From the NCBI RefSeq assembly GCF_001905445.1, contig NZ_LIVQ01000002.1:1-64000 (forward strand): a stretch of DNA of 64,000 bases. The letters are read 5' to 3'. A program made the translations under genes and the position numbers. The stretch comes from Streptomyces sp. CB00455 (GTDB lineage: Bacteria > Actinomycetota > Actinomycetes > Streptomycetales > Streptomycetaceae). A model generated the notes under the pieces. That model did no database searches and was not told where the DNA came from. It saw nothing but the letters and a program-made list of their open reading frames with translations. Positions 19,360 to 30,200 of the stretch are shown here, in pieces (positions within the stretch are counted from its first letter, which is position 1; every line of letters starts with the position of its first letter).

Positions 19360-20940
19360 TCACGAACCCTGCGGCTGGCGGGCGGAGTTGGTGTCCAGGC
19401 GCGGCCCCTTGGAGAGGAACTCCGACCACGCGATGGGCACCATGGCCGGGGTCACGCCCGCGTAGCCGAGCCGGATCTGTGCCTGGCTGGCTTCGGGGGC
19501 GCCGCCCGTGGCGCCCTTGGCCTGCTGGTCGGAGGCCCCGATCTTCGACTGCTCGCTGTCGCTGTCGCCGTTGGCCTGGACGGCGTACCGCAGACCGGTG
19601 TCGGTGACCAGGAAGAGGGACCCGCCGGCCGTGGTCTGCTTGCCCTGGACCTGGGTGTAGAGCAGGCCCGAGCCGGGGGTGACGTAGGCGCTGGTGCCGC
19701 TGGCGGTGATGTCGACGGGGAAGCCGGTGCCGGCCCAGGTGCTCAGGGTCTGGTTGCCCTGGCCGTCGACCGCGCGCAGGACGTTGCAGACGGTGTCGCG
19801 GGCGCCGGCGCCACCCGCCGCGGCCGCGCCCGCCGGTGCGCTCTGGTTGACCCGTTCGGTCTTCTTCTGCGGCCACTTGACGTCCCCGGCGAAGGGGACG
19901 GCGTCGGGGCTGAGGGACTGCAGGTCGACCTCGCGGGGCTTGCCGTGCATGTTGAGGCCGTCGGTGGCCGGGGCCGAGATCAGCAGCCAGGCCACGAAGT
20001 CGGAGACCGGCGCGACCTTCCCCGGCAGGACGACGTAGTGCTGGGTGCCGGAGCCGGTCTGGGCCATGAGCACCATGCCGACCTTGTTGTCGGCGGTGCC
20101 CAGGCCCTTCACGCCGGCGTCCGCGCCCGCCTTGCCGGGCAGCGGCGGGAAGGCCAGGTCCTCACCGGAGTTGAGGGTCGCCAGCCACGCGTCGCCGACC
20201 TGCTGGGGGGTCGCGCTGCTGCCGACCAGGGCGTTGGTCATCGTGCCGGCGGCCGGGGTGCCCTCCGGGAACTTGTACTTCGTGCCCGTCGCGTCGACCA
20301 GGTAGCGCTGCTTGCCCGGTCCGGTGCTCTGCACGTACAGCGACTGGCCGTCGGTGAGCCGGCGCGCGTCGTCCGTCAGGTGGGTCTCGCGGTCCGCGAG
20401 GACGAAGGTGGCGGTCTGCACCCCACGGCCGTTGCCGCCCGGCTGCTGGCAGACGGCCCAGCGCTTGGCCTTGGCCGCGTCCTCCTTGGCGGGGAGCCGG
20501 TCGGGCGCGTACGGGATGCCGATGATGGGGCCGCGCGGCGGCTTGCCCGCGTCCAGGACCTTGTCCTCGACCTGGACGACCTTGAACTTCTGCGGATCCA
20601 GCAGCAGTCGGGCCGAGGCCAGGTTCAACACCGGGTGGAGCCGGGTCTGGTCCTTGCCGTTCACCTTGGTCGTCAGCACCACGTACCGGGTCGTCGACTG
20701 CTTGCCCACCAGGACCTGGGTCCCCGGGTCCGCCCAGCCCTTGGGAGCCGTCGGCTTGAACATGCCCCAGGCGCCGAAGGCGGCGAGCACGACCGCCGCG
20801 ACGATCACGCCCGGGACGACCGCGTGCAGCGGGCGCGGCGCACCCTCCTCGGTCCCCGTGGCGGTGGGCTGGAGGAACGCGGCCACCGTGCGCCGCTTCG
20901 CAAAGGTGTACGCGTTGAGCTCATCACGTCGTGATGCCAT
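19360..20940 (-). CDS. eccB: Type VII secretion protein EccB
   Basis: 526-residue membrane-anchored periplasmic component of the ESX complex. The N-terminal signature MASRRDELNAYTFAKRRTVAAFL precedes one membrane segment at about 42-62 (VVPGVIVAAVVLAAFGAW), then a large extracytoplasmic region with the repeated domain typical of EccB (VLVGKQSTTRYVVL, LLYTQVQGKQT, LVTDTGLRYAV). The C-terminus (ETSQAQIRLGYAGVTPAMVPI-like) also fits. The ATG at 20940, with GGGGAGAAG upstream, is chosen over an earlier in-frame start. It leads the eccB-mycP unit, diverging from eccE across a 255-bp region. The only odd composition is an Ala/Gly-rich insert near residue 370. Confidence 0.93.
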   Translation of the reverse strand: MASRRDELNAYTFAKRRTVAAFLQPTATGTEEGAPRPLHAVVPGVIVAAVVLAAFGAWGMFKPTAPKGWADPGTQVLVGKQSTTRYVVLTTKVNGKDQTRLHPVLNLASARLLLDPQKFKVVQVEDKVLDAGKPPRGPIIGIPYAPDRLPAKEDAAKAKRWAVCQQPGGNGRGVQTATFVLADRETHLTDDARRLTDGQSLYVQSTGPGKQRYLVDATGTKYKFPEGTPAAGTMTNALVGSSATPQQVGDAWLATLNSGEDLAFPPLPGKAGADAGVKGLGTADNKVGMVLMAQTGSGTQHYVVLPGKVAPVSDFVAWLLISAPATDGLNMHGKPREVDLQSLSPDAVPFAGDVKWPQKKTERVNQSAPAGAAAAGGAGARDTVCNVLRAVDGQGNQTLSTWAGTGFPVDITASGTSAYVTPGSGLLYTQVQGKQTTAGGSLFLVTDTGLRYAVQANGDSDSEQSKIGASDQQAKGATGGAPEASQAQIRLGYAGVTPAMVPIAWSEFLSKGPRLDTNSARQPQGS

Positions 20941-21195
20941 GACCGCCTGCTTCTCCCCGCACGGCCCGGTCGGTGAGTACGGTCCCCGGGCCTCGATTGT
21001 CGGACCGGGCACCTACTATGCCTCTTGACCGACGGCACGCACGGGCCGGGTAGGGTGAGGCTGCCGCTCAGCGCCTTCCGGACCGGGTCAATCAGGGCTT
21101 GTTGGGGTGGATTGGGGAGATTCCGGGGCCATGCGGCAGCTGTCGCGCAGCGCCGGGACTCATGGGGTCTCGCCCCGGAAAGGGGAGGTGCGCGA

Positions 21196-22473
21196 GTGAT
21201 GGCCACCGCGACGCAGCCGCAGACTGGCGCGGACGCACCCGCACGCGGCGGGGTGACGCCGCATCCGAAGTCGAGCCCCGGCCGCTTCGGTCCGTTCCGA
21301 TTGCAACAGCTCGTGCTGCTCGAAGTGGCCGCGGCCGCCCTGCTGGTGGCCTGGGTGGTCGAGCCGCTGCTGCTGGTTCCCGCCGGTGTGCTGGCCCTGC
21401 TCCTGGTGGTCCTCGCGGTCGTACGCAGGCACCAGCGCTCCCTGCCCGAGTGGATCGCCGGCGCCGTCGCCCTGCGCGCGCGCCGGCGCCGGTCCGCCTC
21501 CCTGGCCGTGCCGGCGGGCACGGAGCCGGGGCTGGCCCCGCTCGTCGAGGCCGATCCGGCTCTGCGCACCCTCACCTTCAGCGACCGCGACCGCAGGCCG
21601 GTCGGGATGATCGGCGACGGGACCTTCCTGACCGCGGTCGTGCAGGTCGACACCGACGCCACCGCGCTGCGGCCCGAGCGGGGGGCGCGGCCGCTGCCGC
21701 TGGCCGCCGTCCGGGACATCCTCGAAGTCGACGGCATCCGGCTGGAGTCCGCGCAGCTGGTGCAGCACACCCAGCCGGCGCCGGCCCCGCACCTGCCCGC
21801 CCAGTCGATGGCCACGCGCAACTACGCGCCGCTGCAAGCCCGGACGGGCACCCCGGCGGTGCGGCTCACCTGGATCGCGCTGAAACTCGATCCGGAGCTG
21901 TGCCCCGAGGCGGTGACCGCGCGCGGCGGCGGTCTGGCGGGGGCGCAGCGGTGCGTGGTGCGGGCGGCGGACCAGTTGGCGAGCCGGCTGACCGGGGCCG
22001 GGTTCAAGGCCACCGTGCTGACCGAGCAGGAACTCACGGCCGCCCTTGCGACCTCCTCGTGCGCGAACCCGATGGCGATCACCCAGGCGGGGCGCTCGGC
22101 GAGCACGGGGCGGCGTACGGAGGAGACCCCGCGGATCTGGCGCTGCGACGACCGGCGGCACACCACCTACTGGATAGCGCGCTGGCCGCAGCTCGGCGGT
22201 ACGGGTGCGGCGGGGCTGCCGCAGTTCGTGGCGCTGCTGACCTCGCTGCCCGCGCTGGCGACGAACTTCAGCCTGACGATGGCCCCGGCGGAGCGCCAGG
22301 GCGTGACGCTGACCGGGCACGTACGGGTGACCGGGCGCAGTGACGAGGAACTGGTCGCCGCCCGCAGGGAATTGGAGCGGACGGCGCGGGGCGTGAAGGC
22401 CGGCCTGGTCCGCCTGGACCGGGAGCAGGTACCGGGGCTGCTGGCCTCGCTGCCGCTGGGAGGGGCGCGATGA
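21196..22473 (+). CDS. eccE: Type VII secretion protein EccE
   Basis: 425-residue protein with two adjacent N-terminal membrane segments at about residues 38-80 (LVLLEVAAAALLVAWVV and LLLVPAGVLALLLVVLAVV), a basic linker (LRARRRRSAS) and a long soluble domain, the EccE architecture. EccE flanks the ESX membrane complex. Start: GTG 21196 with GGGGAGG seven bases upstream; ATG immediately following is an alternative. Its stop overlaps the next start by four bases (ATGA), so the two are translationally coupled. Sequence conservation in this family is low, so the name rests on topology and locus. Confidence 0.82.
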   Translation: MMATATQPQTGADAPARGGVTPHPKSSPGRFGPFRLQQLVLLEVAAAALLVAWVVEPLLLVPAGVLALLLVVLAVVRRHQRSLPEWIAGAVALRARRRRSASLAVPAGTEPGLAPLVEADPALRTLTFSDRDRRPVGMIGDGTFLTAVVQVDTDATALRPERGARPLPLAAVRDILEVDGIRLESAQLVQHTQPAPAPHLPAQSMATRNYAPLQARTGTPAVRLTWIALKLDPELCPEAVTARGGGLAGAQRCVVRAADQLASRLTGAGFKATVLTEQELTAALATSSCANPMAITQAGRSASTGRRTEETPRIWRCDDRRHTTYWIARWPQLGGTGAAGLPQFVALLTSLPALATNFSLTMAPAERQGVTLTGHVRVTGRSDEELVAARRELERTARGVKAGLVRLDREQVPGLLASLPLGGAR

Positions 22474-23171
22474 TGAGGGGCGGTTTCGGGCTGGTCGGCC
22501 CGCGGCGGGAGCGGCACGTGGTGGCGGCCGCGGACCTGGACGTCCTCGCGCTGCCCGTCGGGGACGACGGGGTGGTCATCGGGGTGGACGCGGAGGGGCG
22601 CCCTGCGGTGCTCGGCGTCAACCGGCCGACGCCCTACGAGGTCACGCTGATCGGCGGCCTGTGGACGGCGCAGGTGCTGGCGCTGCGCGCGGCGGCCACG
22701 GGGGCCCGGGTGGCGGTGGAGACCGGGCGCGGGCACGCGTGGTCCGGGCTGGCCCAGGCGGCGGGCGGCGGGCAGCAGTGCGTGACCCTGCACGAGGTGG
22801 GCCGGGTGCCCCCGCAGGGCGCGTCGGCGGGCAGCCCGGTCCTGGTGATCCGGGACTGCGGGATGCGTCCGCCGCGCGGGCGCGTGGTGGCCGGGCCCTG
22901 GCAGTCGGTGCTGACCCTGCTGCCGTACCTGAGCCCGACGGCGCCGCGGCTGCTGCGGCAGTCGTCGCTGGTGGGTGTGCAGCGGGTCTCCCCGGACGAA
23001 GCGGAACAGATCGGGCAGCTGATGGGCTTGCCGCGGCCTGCGGTGGACTCACTGCCGACGCTGGGCGACGGCGTGACACTGTGGTGCACGCCGCGGGACC
23101 GGCAGTTCGTGATGACGCAGGGGACGGAAGCGGAGACGGGCCTGCTGGGCGCGGCACGGCGGATCGACTGA
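22470..23171 (+). CDS. Unknown protein coupled to eccE
   Basis: 233-residue protein without signal peptide or membrane segment. The start overlaps the eccE stop (ATGA), indicating translational coupling and a linked role. The sequence is beta-rich at the N-terminus (VVIGVDAEGRPAVLGVNRP, then VTLIGGLWTAQVLALRAAATGARVAVETGR) and contains VLVIRDCGMRPPRGR in the centre. This recalls the nucleotide-free beta/alpha folds seen next to type VII loci, but I cannot name a family and no catalytic motif is apparent. Candidate cytoplasmic accessory factor of the secretion system. Confidence 0.75.
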   Translation: MMRGGFGLVGPRRERHVVAAADLDVLALPVGDDGVVIGVDAEGRPAVLGVNRPTPYEVTLIGGLWTAQVLALRAAATGARVAVETGRGHAWSGLAQAAGGGQQCVTLHEVGRVPPQGASAGSPVLVIRDCGMRPPRGRVVAGPWQSVLTLLPYLSPTAPRLLRQSSLVGVQRVSPDEAEQIGQLMGLPRPAVDSLPTLGDGVTLWCTPRDRQFVMTQGTEAETGLLGAARRID

Positions 23172-23300
23172 CCGCCGGGGCGGGGCCGGGGTCGCTGGAC
23201 CCGGCGCGGGCGGACACCGGCGGCGGGGCGCGATTAGGCTGGGCGCGGGCGCGGCGTCGAGGTGGACGCCGGACCGGCGTTCGACAGACCAGGAGGACCA

Positions 23301-26042
23301 GTGAGCGGCGATCGGAACGAGAGGCGCGGCGGGACGTGGGACGTCCCGACGGACGATCAGTCCGACGCGGAGTCCGAACTGACGGGCGAGTTCACCATCG
23401 ACTACACCCCGCCGGCCTGGTACACGCAGGGTGCGGCTCCGGCCGCGCAGGTGCCGGGGCTGCCTGAGGGCAGCGGTTTCGAACCCCACCGCCCGTCGGA
23501 CGCGGACTCGCCCTCGACGATGCGGATCGCGCCGCCGGCGCCGCGGACGGCCTCGGACGGCGCGGGTCTGCCCGCTCCCCTGCCGGCGCCGGGCCCGGCC
23601 GCCCCGGTCCCGTCGCACGGGTCCCCGGCCCCGGACGGAGCGGCTTCGCCTCCCCGGAAGCCGGTTGCGGCCGATGCCGCCCCGGCGTCGGCTGCCACCC
23701 CGGAGCCCGCACCGTTCGGCACCCCGGCCCCGGCCCCGGCCTGGCAGGTCCCGGCCCCGGCGCCGGACGGGACCCCGGAGCCCGCGCCGTTCGGCACCGC
23801 CGCACCGGGCTACCCGCCCTCGACGCCGGGCGAGACTCCCGCGCCCGCGCCGTTCGCCGCCACCGCACCGGCTGACGCGCCGGCCTACCCGGCTGCGAGG
23901 CCGGGCGAGACCCACGCGCCCAAGCCGTTCGACGCCCCGGCACCCGCCGACGCCGCCCCGGCGGCCCGGCCCGGCCCGACGACGGACGGGACCACGGAGC
24001 CCGCAGCGTTCGACGCCGCCGCACCGGGCTACCCGCCCTCGACGCCGGGTGAGACCCCCGCGCCCGCGCCGTACGACACCCCGGCGGCCCGGCTCGCAGC
24101 GACGCCGGACGGGACCCCCGCGCCCGCGCCGTTCGGCGCCACCGCGCCGGCTGACGCGCCGGCTGACGCGCCGGCCCCGGCGGCCGGAGGGGCCCGGTCG
24201 CCCGAGCCCTTCGGCACGCCGCGCCCGGCGGAAGCCCCCGCCGCGGCCGCATCGGCCGCATCGGCCCCGTGGGCGGACGAGGCTTCCGCGTCCGAGCAGT
24301 TCGGCGCCCCGGCGCCGGCCGACGCGGCCCCGCCGTACACGCCCCCGGCCCCCTCCGAGGGGTCTCCGGCGCCGCACGAAGCGCCGTCGCAGGGCGAGGT
24401 CCCGGCGTCCGCGCCGGCCGACGCGGCCGTCTTCGGGGATCCGGCCCCCGTGGCCGACTCGGGTCGGCCCACCCCGGCGGCGCCGTCCTTCCCCGCCCCC
24501 GACCGGGGCGGCCCGCACGATACCCCCGCCGAGGGCACGCCCCTGCCGGCGCCCACCGGACACCCGGTAGCGCCGCCGGTCATCCCTGCGGAGGTACCGC
24601 CCGCCGCCGCGGAGGCACCGTTCGGGGGGCCTGGTGGGGAACTGCCGCCGCTGCCGCCCGCGTTCGCGCCCCAGGACCCCTACTCCTTCCCGGCGCCGGC
24701 TCCGGCCCCGCCCCAGCCGCCGCACCAGGCCCACCCCCAGCCCCACACTCCCCCGTACGACCCCCGTTCCGCGGCCCAGTGGCCCGCCGGCCCGCACCAG
24801 CAGCCGCCGCAGCCGCACGACCCCCGCTACGCGGCGGCCGGCCAGGGCTCCGGCGGGGCCCCGCTCGGTTACACCGCCGCCGTGGAGCTCTCCTCCGACC
24901 GCCTCCTGCGCAACAAGCAGAAGCCCAAGAACAACAACGGTGGCGGCGGCCTCTTCCGCTTCGGCGGCAAGGCGGCCGAAGCCGAGCGCCAGCGCAAGCT
25001 CGAGCTGATCCGCACCCCGGTCATGTCCTGCTACCGCATCGCCGTCATCAGCCTCAAGGGCGGCGTCGGCAAGACCACGACCACCACCGCGCTCGGCGCC
25101 ACCCTCGCCACCGAGCGCCAGGACAAGATCCTGGCCATCGACGCGAACCCGGACGCCGGCACCCTCGGCCGCCGCGTCCGCCGTGAGACCGGCGCGACCA
25201 TCCGGGACCTGGTCCAGGCCATCCCGTACCTGCACTCCTACATGGACATCCGCCGGTTCACCTCCCAGGCCCCCTCCGGCCTGGAGATCATCGCCAACGA
25301 CGTGGACCCGGCCGTCTCCACGACCTTCAACGACGAGGACTACCGCCGCGTCATAGAGACGCTGGGCCGCCAGTACCCGATCATCCTCACCGACTCGGGC
25401 ACCGGCCTCCTCTACTCCGCGATGCGCGGCGTCCTGGACCTGGCCGACCAGCTGATCATCATCTCGACCCCGTCCGTGGACGGCGCCAGCAGCGCCAGCA
25501 CCACCCTGGACTGGCTCTCCGCCCACGGCTACGCCGATCTCGTCTCCCGCTCGCTCACCGTCATCTCGGGGGTCCGCGAGACCAGCAAGATGATCAAGAT
25601 CGAGGACATCGTGCAGCACTTCGAGACCCGCTGCCGCGGTGTCGTCGTGGTGCCCTTCGACGAGCACCTCGCGGCCGGCGCCGAGGTCGACCTCGACATG
25701 ATGCGGCCCAAGACCCGCGAGGCGTACTTCAACCTCTCCGCCCTGGTGGCCGAGGACTTCGTCCGGGCGCAGCAGCAGGCCCCGCAGGGCCACTGGGGAG
25801 CCCCTCAGCAGCCCCACCACCCGCAGCAACCCCCGCCCCCGCAGCAGCCGTACGGCCAGCCGCAGGGTCCGTCCCCCTACCAGCAGCCGCAGCCGCCCTA
25901 CGGCCAGCCCTACCCGCAGCCCGGCCAGCCGTGGCAGCAGCCCCCGGCCCCGCAGCCGCCCGCCCCACAACAGCCGCAGCAGCCACAGCAGCCGCATCCC
26001 CAGCAGCCCCAACAGCCCCCGCGCGACCCCCGGCTCGGCTGA
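23301..26042 (+). CDS. ParA/MinD-like ATPase with a very long disordered N-terminus
   Basis: 913-residue protein in three parts. Residues about 1-560 are Pro/Ala-rich and apparently disordered, with reiterated units such as [12 protein letters not shown]. Residues about 570-830 form a MinD/ParA-type P-loop ATPase: deviant Walker [11 protein letters not shown] (Lys586), switch-like [16 protein letters not shown], and later [13 protein letters not shown] and [22 protein letters not shown]. The tail (about 845-913) is Gln/Pro-rich. Start GTG 23301 has a perfect AGGAGG. It ends the eccE unit and is followed by a strong hairpin. Related ATPases occur at the end of streptomycete type VII loci and in some mycobacterial ESX loci (EspI-like); a role in controlling secretion or positioning is inference. 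Confidence 0.88.
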   Translation: MSGDRNERRGGTWDVPTDDQSDAESELTGEFTIDYTPPAWYTQGAAPAAQVPGLPEGSGFEPHRPSDADSPSTMRIAPPAPRTASDGAGLPAPLPAPGPAAPVPSHGSPAPDGAASPPRKPVAADAAPASAATPEPAPFGTPAPAPAWQVPAPAPDGTPEPAPFGTAAPGYPPSTPGETPAPAPFAATAPADAPAYPAARPGETHAPKPFDAPAPADAAPAARPGPTTDGTTEPAAFDAAAPGYPPSTPGETPAPAPYDTPAARLAATPDGTPAPAPFGATAPADAPADAPAPAAGGARSPEPFGTPRPAEAPAAAASAASAPWADEASASEQFGAPAPADAAPPYTPPAPSEGSPAPHEAPSQGEVPASAPADAAVFGDPAPVADSGRPTPAAPSFPAPDRGGPHDTPAEGTPLPAPTGHPVAPPVIPAEVPPAAAEAPFGGPGGELPPLPPAFAPQDPYSFPAPAPAPPQPPHQAHPQPHTPPYDPRSAAQWPAGPHQQPPQPHDPRYAAAGQGSGGAPLGYTAAVELSSDRLLRNKQKPKNNNGGGGLFRFGGKAAEAERQRKLELIRTPVMSCYRIAVISLKGGVGKTTTTTALGATLATERQDKILAIDANPDAGTLGRRVRRETGATIRDLVQAIPYLHSYMDIRRFTSQAPSGLEIIANDVDPAVSTTFNDEDYRRVIETLGRQYPIILTDSGTGLLYSAMRGVLDLADQLIIISTPSVDGASSASTTLDWLSAHGYADLVSRSLTVISGVRETSKMIKIEDIVQHFETRCRGVVVVPFDEHLAAGAEVDLDMMRPKTREAYFNLSALVAEDFVRAQQQAPQGHWGAPQQPHHPQQPPPPQQPYGQPQGPSPYQQPQPPYGQPYPQPGQPWQQPPAPQPPAPQQPQQPQQPHPQQPQQPPRDPRLG

Positions 26043-26061
26043 CCGCCCAGGCCCAGCAGAA

Positions 26062-26113
26062 AGGGCCCGTTCCGCCCCGGACCGCGTTCGCGGTCCGGGG
26101 CGGAACGGGCCCT
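26062..26113. terminator. Bidirectional terminator, ParA-like gene and ribF
   Basis: Perfect 23-bp stem (26062-26084 with 26091-26113) around a 6-nt loop in the 84-bp gap between two convergent genes. It is the longest hairpin in the window. Confidence 0.88.
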
Positions 26114-26126
26114 CGCCCGTCCGGCG

Positions 26127-27080
26127 TCAGCGCATGTCGTAGGCGTCCGTCAGCACCCGCGCCCGCTTCACGTCGTCCGCGATCGCCTCCAGCAGCCCGT
26201 CCAGCGACTCGAACTTGGCCATCCCCCGCACGTACGCGAGGAAGTCGACGGCCACGTGCTTCCCGTACAGGTCCAGCCCGATCCGGTCGATCGCGTACGC
26301 CTCCACGGTCCGCTCGGTGGCGTCGAACTGCACGTTCGTCCCGACCGAGATCGCCGCCGGCATCCGCTCGCCGTCAGCCGTCAGCCAGCCCGCGTACACC
26401 CCGTCCGCCGGGATCGCGGTGTGCGGCTGCGTCTCGACGTTCGCCGTCGGGTAGCCGAGCTCGCGCCCGCGCTGCGCACCGCGCACCACGACGCCCTCGA
26501 CCCGGTGCGGGCGGCCGAGGATCTCGGCGGCGCCCTCCATGTCGCCCTCGGCGACCAGCTTGCGGGCGAGCGTCGAGGAGAACGGCACACCGCCGCCCGC
26601 CTCGCCGCGCTCCACCAGGTCCACGACCTCGACCTCGTAGTCGTAGGTGGCGCCCAGCTCGGTCAGGAAGGCGACATTGCCGGCGGCCCGGTGGCCGAAG
26701 CGGAAGTTCGGGCCTTCGATGACGGCCCGCGCGTGCAGCTTGTCGACCAGCACCTTGACGATGAAGTCCGCCGGGGACAGCTGCGAGAACTCCGCCGTGA
26801 AGGGCAGGATCAGCAGGGCGTCGACACCCAGACCGGCCATCAGCTCGGCGCGCCGGTCGTAGCGGGCCAGGATCGGCGGGTGGCTGCCGGGGCGCACGAC
26901 CTCGCTGGGGTGCGGGTCGAAGGTGACGACGACGGACGGGACGCCGAGCGCGCGCGCCGTGGCCACCGCCCGTCCGATGATCAGCTGATGACCGCGGTGC
27001 ACGCCGTCGTAGGAGCCGATGGTGACGACGCTGCGTCCCCAGTCCTGGGGGATGTCCTCCAAGCCACGCCAGCGCTGCAC
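26127..27080 (-). CDS. ribF: Bifunctional riboflavin kinase / FAD synthetase
   Basis: 317-residue enzyme that phosphorylates riboflavin to FMN and adenylates FMN to FAD. The N-terminal adenylyltransferase domain carries TIGSYDGVHRGHQ (about residues 20-32, HxGH nucleotidyl-transfer motif) and FGHRAAGN; the C-terminal kinase domain has YPTANVETQPHTAIPADGVYAGW and the conserved DLYGKHVAVDFLAYVRGMAKF. Start ATG 27080. In many bacteria ribF lies beside truB; here a 3.5-kb gene separates the two. I see no FMN riboswitch upstream. Confidence 0.96.
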   Translation of the reverse strand: MQRWRGLEDIPQDWGRSVVTIGSYDGVHRGHQLIIGRAVATARALGVPSVVVTFDPHPSEVVRPGSHPPILARYDRRAELMAGLGVDALLILPFTAEFSQLSPADFIVKVLVDKLHARAVIEGPNFRFGHRAAGNVAFLTELGATYDYEVEVVDLVERGEAGGGVPFSSTLARKLVAEGDMEGAAEILGRPHRVEGVVVRGAQRGRELGYPTANVETQPHTAIPADGVYAGWLTADGERMPAAISVGTNVQFDATERTVEAYAIDRIGLDLYGKHVAVDFLAYVRGMAKFESLDGLLEAIADDVKRARVLTDAYDMR

Positions 27081-27207
27081 TGTGACCGCTCCTCGCCCGA
27101 ACCCGTGTAGGCCTTGTACTGATTGCCGATTACAGGTCTAAGACTGCCATGCCGGTGCCCGCGGGCCCGCATCGGCGTCCGCGCGGGACGACCGCAGCGC
27201 CGTATCG

Positions 27208-30200
27208 TCACATCACCTCCGGGCCGGCCCCGCCGACGCTCTCCGCCGTCCGCCACGCGCCCGGGCCCGGCAGGGGCGCCTCTCCGGCGCCCGCCCGCGC
27301 GGGCGGGCGCGCCACGAGCGCACCGAAGGCCGGCTCGCAGCCGGCCGGCTCCACCGTCCGCCGTCCGAAGGCCGCCGGTCCGCCCGGGACCCCGCGCACC
27401 TGGCGCCCGGTGCGCCGCAGCAGCTCCCGCGTCGTGCCTTCCGGCCGCGCGGCGGCCCCGGCCCCGGCGGCCCCGAGGAAGGCGTCGAGCACCCGCGGAT
27501 CGGTCTCCTCGCGCAGCAGTACCTCGGCCAGCTCGGTCCGCAGCGGGTACGAGGGCGGCCCGCCCGGCGCGGCCAGTACGGCGGCCAGCTCGGCCCGCAC
27601 GCCCGCCGGAGCGGACCGCATCAGGCCGAGGACCAGCGGGCGCAGCACGGGCTCGGCGGCGGGGCCCTGCTCCAGGCGCAGGGCCACGAAGGCGGCGGCG
27701 TGCGGTGCGTCCTCGGGGTGGCGGGTGAGGTGCTCGCGCACGAGGTCGGCCGCGCACCGGTCCGGCCCGGGGGTGGTCAGCGCGGCCAGGGCGCGCAGCA
27801 CCTCCGCGTCGGCCCGGGCCCGCAGGGCGGCGAAGACCGGGTTGGGATCGGGCAGTACGGGCAGCGCCGCGACCAGCGCCGAGGCGGGGAGCCGGGAGCC
27901 GCACGCCGGGTCGAGGAAGCAGGCGAGGGCGTCGGGCAGGTAGCGGCCCCGCGTCATGGGGTCGCGGAGCAGTACGGCCAGGGCGCTGCCGTGCACGCCG
28001 GGGTCGGCGGGGCGGGCGAGCAGCGCCCGGGCGGCGTGGCGCAGCAGCTCGCGGTCGGCGGGGGTGCGCACGTGCGGGGCGGTGGCGAGCGCGTGGGCGG
28101 CGGCCGCGAGGTGGCGTGCGGGCCGTTCGTCGTGGGCCCAGCGGTGCACGGCCCGGCACAGGGCGGTGGGCTCCTCCTCGGCGAGCGCGGCGAGCAGCTC
28201 GCCGGCGCGGGGGTGGGCGGTGGTGACGAGCGCCTCGGTGAGGTCGTCCGGGGCGAGCCGGCGGTGGGTGTGGAGCAGGGCCTGGGCGGCGGTGGCGACG
28301 GTGGCTCCGGGCCGGCCGCGCAGCCGCCGCCCGTCGGTGAACCAGGCGCACAGCAGGGGCTGTACGAGCCGGGGGTCGCGGGTGAGGCGGCGGGCGGCGG
28401 CGTCGAGGTAGCGCTCGCCCGGGACCGCTTCGGCGGGGTCGGCGGGCAGCAGCCGGCGCAGCAGGTCGAGGCGGTCGGATTCGGGCAGCTTGAGCCGGTT
28501 CCAGAACCAGCCGCCGAACTCGCCCGGGCCGCAGCGGGCCACGTGCTCGGCGAGGGCGTGCAGTACCGGCAGGTGGGTCCGGGCGTCGGGGGACCGGAGC
28601 AGGGTCTCGCGCAGCAGGCGGGTGGCCCACCAGGCCGGGTCGGCGGATCCGTACGGGCCGGGGGCCGCGGTCCCGCCGTCCTCGAAGAGGCGGTTGAGGC
28701 GGTGGAGGAGGTGCATGAGCTCTTTGCGCAGCCTGTCGGGGGGCAGGGCGCTCAGGGCTTCCAGAAGGGGGCCGGTCCGGGGCCGGGGTGCGGGGAGCTG
28801 TGCCGCGGCGGGGCGGTGGACGAGGGCGGCGAGGGCGGTCGGGACGTCCAGGTGCCCGGCCTGGATCCAGTCGGACAGCTCCTCGTGGGCGAAGCGGTAG
28901 CCGGGTCCGGCGGGCACCAGCAGCCCCTCGGTGAGCACCGCGGCGGCCCAGCCGGTGCGCCGCGGGAACAGCGTCTCGAAGGAGGTCCGGTCGAGCGCGC
29001 CCTGTCCGGGGCCCAGGCAGTGCCGGGCGGCCTCGTGGACCCGCCCGGCCACCCGCGCGGCCAGGCGCCGGACCCCGGGCCCGTGCACCTGGCCGGGTCC
29101 GGCGTGTGAGGCGGCGATGCGGACCGCGGTGCGCAGGCACAGCAGGTCCAGGTGGGCGGCGAAGACCTCGTCGCGGCCGGGCCGGCCGGCCGTGACCCCG
29201 GCGGCGCGGATCCCGGCGAGCAGGTGCAGGGTGAGCGGGTGGCGGGCGTCGGGCTCCCGGAGCGCGTCGGCCGGGATGCCGAGCCGGGCCCGGGCGGTCT
29301 CGGCCCCGGCCGGGGTGAAGTCGCCGAGCGGGAGGGCGGGCGGCATCCGGCGGTCCGGGCGGGCGGGGGTGTGCAGGACCTCGGGCGGGCACAGGGCGCC
29401 GGCCCGCTCCCAGTGCTCGGGCCGGGCGGCGACGGCCAGCCGGGCTCCGCTCGCGCGCAGCCGGCGCACGGTGGCCGCGGCCCAGGGTCCCAGCCGGTGC
29501 GCGAGCTCCGGCGGCATCTCCTGCGGGGCGTCGAGCACGACGAGCAAGCCGCTCCCGACGGCGGCCGCCACAGCCGCAACCGCATCCGCGCCTGTTCCGG
29601 GACGGGGAGCGGCACCGGGGCCGGAACCGTGGCCGGCGGGCCGGGCGGGGCCCGTCACGATCCGGGCCGCCGACGTCAGCGCACGCGTCACCGCGTCGAA
29701 CAGGGAGGCGTCGCCCGCCCGCAGGTCGGCCCCGCGCAGCCACAGCGTCGGCGCGGGACGGGCTCCCCGTGCCCGGCGTCCGGCCAGGGCCGCGAGAGCC
29801 GTGGTGCGGCCCGTACCCGGGGCCCCCACCAGGCCGAGGACCAGTCGGTCCCCCGTCGTGAAGGCGTCCAGCTCGGCCGCGACAACCGGTCGCTCCACGG
29901 GTTCGGACGGCGGCTGCCAACCGGTCGTTGCGAAGGCCGCGCCCATGGTCGCGCCGGTCAGTTCCATGACCCCGGCGAGATTCAGATCGCCCCCGTACGC
30001 CGGCACCGTCACGGCGTTGCGTTCCAGCAGCGCGGCCAGCGGACCGGCCGGGTCGGCCCCCGCCGCCGCCCGCAGGGCCACCGCGAGGCCGCCGGAGCGG
30101 TGTTCCGCCCGCAGAGCGGTGCCCAGCACCGCGAGCACCGCTCCGGTGCGGGCGTCGAGGACGGGGCCGCCGCAGGTCTCCCCACCCAGCAGCAGCGCGT

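Noticed and set aside
23049..26012. 987-codon open frame opposite the ParA-like gene
   Set aside because: Translation is repetitive Arg/Gly/Leu sequence, and the plus strand carries a clear KGGVGKTT ATPase.
27081..27207. FMN riboswitch upstream of ribF
   Set aside because: I see none of the conserved RFN-element segments (AGGG-GGTGAAATTCC-type); the gap is short and unstructured.
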